A stretch of DNA of 47,726 bases. Origin: Streptomyces roseicoloratus (GTDB lineage: Bacteria > Actinomycetota > Actinomycetes > Streptomycetales > Streptomycetaceae). Every line of letters begins with the position of its first letter. Positions within the stretch are counted from its first letter, which is position 1. Position numbers and translations under genes: made by a program. Shown here in pieces: positions 45,531-47,726 of this stretch. The stretch is taken from positions 1-47,726 of the forward strand of contig NZ_SDOY01000130.1 in assembly GCF_004117935.1 (NCBI RefSeq), in the 5' to 3' direction. The notes beneath the pieces were generated by a model, which was given only the letters and a program-made list of their open reading frames with translations, was not told the origin of the DNA and did not search any database.

Positions 45531-46718
45531 ATGAGCAGCAACCCCGACACCCCGCCGCCGCCCGCCCGCCTCGCCTACGGGCGGCACACCTGGAAGGAGG
45601 TCGCGCACCTCCTCGCCGATCTGCCGTGCGCGCTCGCCGGCTTCGTGTACGCGGTGGTGACGATCGCCCTGGGCGTGGGACTGGCGGTGACCGTCGTCGG
45701 TCTGCCGCTGCTCGCGCTGGGGCTCGCCGGGGCGCGCGGGATGGGCCGCTCGGAGCGGGCCCGGGCGCGGGCGCTGCTCGGGGTGCGGGTGGACTCCCCG
45801 AGCCGGCTGCCGCACCGGGACGGCTTCCTGCCGTGGCTGTGGGCGCAGTTGAAGGACCCGGTGGCGTGGCGCAGCCAGCTGTACGGCTTCATCCGGCTGC
45901 CGTGGGGTGTGCTGACCTTCACGGTGACGCTGGTGTCGCTGGTGGTGCTGTGGCCGGTGCTGCCGTTCGTGGCGCGTGGTCTCGCCAACGCCGACCGGGC
46001 GATGGTGCGCGGGCTGCTGTCGCCGTCGGACGAGCTGGAGCGGCGGATCGCCGAGCTGGAGTCGGACCGGGGCGTGGTCGTGGACACGGCCGCCGCCGAC
46101 CTGCGCCGCATCGAGCGCGACCTGCACGACGGCGCGCAGGCCCGGCTGGTGGCCCTGGCGATGGACCTGGGCCTGGCGAAGGAGAAGCTGGCGCGGGATC
46201 CGCGGGCGGCGGCGGTGATGGTCGACGAGGCGCACGGCGAGGTGAAGCTGGCCCTGCAGGAGCTGCGGGACCTGGCGCGCGGCATCCACCCGGCGGTCCT
46301 GACCGACCGCGGCCTCGACGCCGCGCTCTCGTCGGTCGCCGCGCGCTGCACCGTGCCGGTGAAGGTCTCGGTCGACCTGGCGGAGCGTCCGGCGGAGGCG
46401 ATCGAGGGCATCGCGTACTTCACGGTGTCGGAGCTGCTGCAGAACGTCTCCAAGCACTCCCGGGGGCGGTCGGCCTCGGTGGAGGTGTGGCGGACGGAGG
46501 AGCGGCTGATGCTCCAGGTGCGCGACGACGGCCTGGGCGGCGCCGACCCGGCCGCCGGCAGCGGTCTCGCCGGCCTGGCCGAACGCCTCGGCGCCGTCGA
46601 CGGCGTCCTCGCCGTCGACTCCCCCGCCGGCGGCCCGACCACCGTCACGGCGGAACTGCCCTGGCGGAACCGCGACGGCCAGGACCGGAGCGGCGCGGGC
46701 CGTAACGGCGCACGGTAG
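45531..46718 (+). CDS. Sensor histidine kinase, NarL-family type, with membrane sensor domain
   Basis: A 395-residue protein from ATG. The N terminus has two pairs of membrane segments (LAGFVYAVVTIALGVGLAVT, WGVLTFTVTLVSLVVLWPVL) of the Streptomyces sensor type. The HisKA_3 helix has the phospho-accepting H199 in IERDLHDGAQARLVALAMDL. The ATPase domain (ELLQNVSKHSRGRS; VRDDGLGGADPAAGSGLAGL) follows. Its response regulator is not in view; in S. coelicolor it is a neighbour (from memory). It is divergent from nuoA and paralogous to the next gene. Confidence 0.92.
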   Translation: MSSNPDTPPPPARLAYGRHTWKEVAHLLADLPCALAGFVYAVVTIALGVGLAVTVVGLPLLALGLAGARGMGRSERARARALLGVRVDSPSRLPHRDGFLPWLWAQLKDPVAWRSQLYGFIRLPWGVLTFTVTLVSLVVLWPVLPFVARGLANADRAMVRGLLSPSDELERRIAELESDRGVVVDTAAADLRRIERDLHDGAQARLVALAMDLGLAKEKLARDPRAAAVMVDEAHGEVKLALQELRDLARGIHPAVLTDRGLDAALSSVAARCTVPVKVSVDLAERPAEAIEGIAYFTVSELLQNVSKHSRGRSASVEVWRTEERLMLQVRDDGLGGADPAAGSGLAGLAERLGAVDGVLAVDSPAGGPTTVTAELPWRNRDGQDRSGAGRNGAR

Positions 46719-46958
46719 GGAAAACCCCCCGCCGCAGACGCCGACCCGCCTCATGGTGCCGCCCCTTCCTTCCCGGAAGGCTGGAGGACACGGGGCTTCC
46801 CGCTCGCCTCGCGTGAGAAGAGCCCCGCAGAGCCTCACAAAGCCCCGCAGAGCCCCGCAGAGCCCATAGGCCCACAGAGCCCATCCAGCCCACCCAGCCC
46901 ACAGGGCCCATCCAGCCCACCGAGCCCCACCGAGCCCCCGCGCAGAAACGGATCTCCG
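46719..46958 (+). other. Low-complexity CA/GC-rich spacer between the kinase genes
   Basis: From about 46820 to 46935 the sequence iterates short units such as CCCCGCAGAGCC, CCCACAGAGC and CCCATCCAGCCCA. No gene is seen. A TTCCTTCCCGGAAGG inverted segment lies near 46767-46782. The next start ATG at 46959 has no clear ribosome site. Confidence 0.5.
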
Positions 46959-47726
46959 ATGGCTTCCCCTTCCCTGCCCGCCGGCCTCCGCGCGCCCTTC
47001 GAGGGCCGCACCTGGCGCGAGCTGGGCTACGTCCTGACCGGCTTCCCGCTGAGCGTCGCCTCCTTCTGCCTCGCCGTCACCCTGATCTCGGCCGGTGCCG
47101 GGCTGCTCGTCACGTTCCTCGGCATCCCGGTGCTCGCCGGGGCGCTCACCGTCTCCCGGGGCTTCGGCGCCGTGGAGCGGGCACGGGCGCGCGGGATGCT
47201 GGGCCTGGAGGTACGGGCGCCGGAGCCGGCCCGGGGCCGTACGGGCGGGGCGCTGTCGTGGATGGGCGCGACGCTGAAGAGCGGGGCGTCCTGGCGGCAC
47301 CTGCTCTACTCGCTGCTGCACTTCCCGTGGGCGGTGTTCTCCTTCACCCTCGTGGTGGCGCTGTGGGCCTGGGGCTGGAGCCTGTTCACGTACCCGCTGT
47401 GGCAGTGGGTGTTCCCCCTGTACGCGGGCCAGGACGGCCTCCAGATCTACGGGGACGAGACGCGCAGCGTCTATCTGGACTCGCCGTTCGAGATCGGGGT
47501 GACCTGCGGGGTGGGTCTGCTCTTCGTGCTGGTCGGGCCGTGGGTGCTGCGCGGTCTGGTGGCGGTCGACCGGCTGATGGTGTCGGGGCTGCTCGGCCCG
47601 TCGCGGCTGGCGAGCCGGGTGACGGAGCTGGAGTCGGACCGCGGCGTGGTCGTGGACACGGCCGCCGCCGACCTGCGCCGCATCGAGCGCGACCTGCACG
47701 ACGGCGCGCAGGCCCGGCTGGTGGCC
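46959..47726 (+). CDS. Second sensor histidine kinase, cut by window edge
   Basis: The 256 visible residues start at ATG 46959 and run off the right edge. Membrane segments resemble the first kinase (FCLAVTLISAGAGLLVTFLG; WAVFSFTLVVALWAWGWSLF), with an extra loop (YAGQDGLQIYGDETRSVYLD) between helices. The histidine region VVVDTAAADLRRIERDLHDG (H247) is identical to the first kinase. The last 102 bases differ from the first gene at one base. The kinase core and ATPase domain are beyond the window. Confidence 0.9.
   Translation, partial: MASPSLPAGLRAPFEGRTWRELGYVLTGFPLSVASFCLAVTLISAGAGLLVTFLGIPVLAGALTVSRGFGAVERARARGMLGLEVRAPEPARGRTGGALSWMGATLKSGASWRHLLYSLLHFPWAVFSFTLVVALWAWGWSLFTYPLWQWVFPLYAGQDGLQIYGDETRSVYLDSPFEIGVTCGVGLLFVLVGPWVLRGLVAVDRLMVSGLLGPSRLASRVTELESDRGVVVDTAAADLRRIERDLHDGAQARLVA

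Overview
The window is Streptomyces chromosome. The base composition is very GC-rich with strong G/C at third codon positions. RpoB, RpoC and the L1/L7/L10/L11, NusG and SecE proteins read as typical Streptomyces sequences, and the gene order (rpoC-rpoB-rplL-rplJ-lipoprotein-rplA-rplK-nusG-secE-tRNA-Trp-aspC-add-murB-hadBA-rpmG, later htpX, a second nuo cluster and a pair of sensor kinases) matches the Streptomyces core as I remember it. No species is assigned.

Left end (1-6.4 kb), accessory DNA: an IS110-family transposase, cut by the window edge and read leftward, sits next to a plus-strand phage module. The module comprises a tail fibre-like protein, a tail/baseplate hub-like protein, two small proteins, an amidase endolysin, a holin-like protein and a small coiled-coil membrane protein. 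It runs tail-to-tail into rpoC, separated by one perfect 14-bp hairpin. Capsid, terminase and integrase genes are not in view.

Core transcription/translation block (6.4-19.7 kb, minus strand): tRNA-Trp, secE, nusG, rplK, rplA, a lipoprotein gene, rplJ, rplL, rpoB, rpoC. Visible control signals are a terminator after nusG, a strong terminator after rplA, a promoter and attenuator-like hairpin in the rplJ leader, an attenuator-like hairpin after rplL, a promoter for rpoB, and a hairpin between rpoB and rpoC.

Metabolic and tRNA block (19.7-30.5 kb): aspartate aminotransferase and an adenosine deaminase-family enzyme (plus), then murB, a MaoC-type dehydratase pair, rpmG and tRNAs Met and Thr (minus), a cytosine deaminase-like protein that has lost catalytic residues, an NAD(P)-binding protein, an internally deleted transposase-like pseudogene next to tRNA-Tyr, a YajQ-family protein, and a coupled ogt-alkB DNA-alkylation repair pair.

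Envelope block (30.5-35.1 kb): small membrane proteins, an amino-acid permease, a protein with a shortened barstar-like domain, four perfect 25-bp palindromic tandem repeats, a YccF protein coupled to HtpX, and an MscL channel with an added four-cysteine tail.

Respiratory block (35.2-45.4 kb, minus strand): a compact complex I-like operon nuoA-B-C-H-I-J-K-L-M-N, mostly joined by overlapping start and stop codons. It lacks nuoD, E, F and G and has long disordered tails on NuoC and NuoI. Beyond it, two tandem paralogous sensor histidine kinases share a nearly identical 102-bp segment. The most unusual items are the D/E/F/G-less complex I, the IS110 element with its possible guide-RNA region beside a phage module, the deletion-derivative transposase at tRNA-Tyr, and several proteins with lost or added functional motifs.
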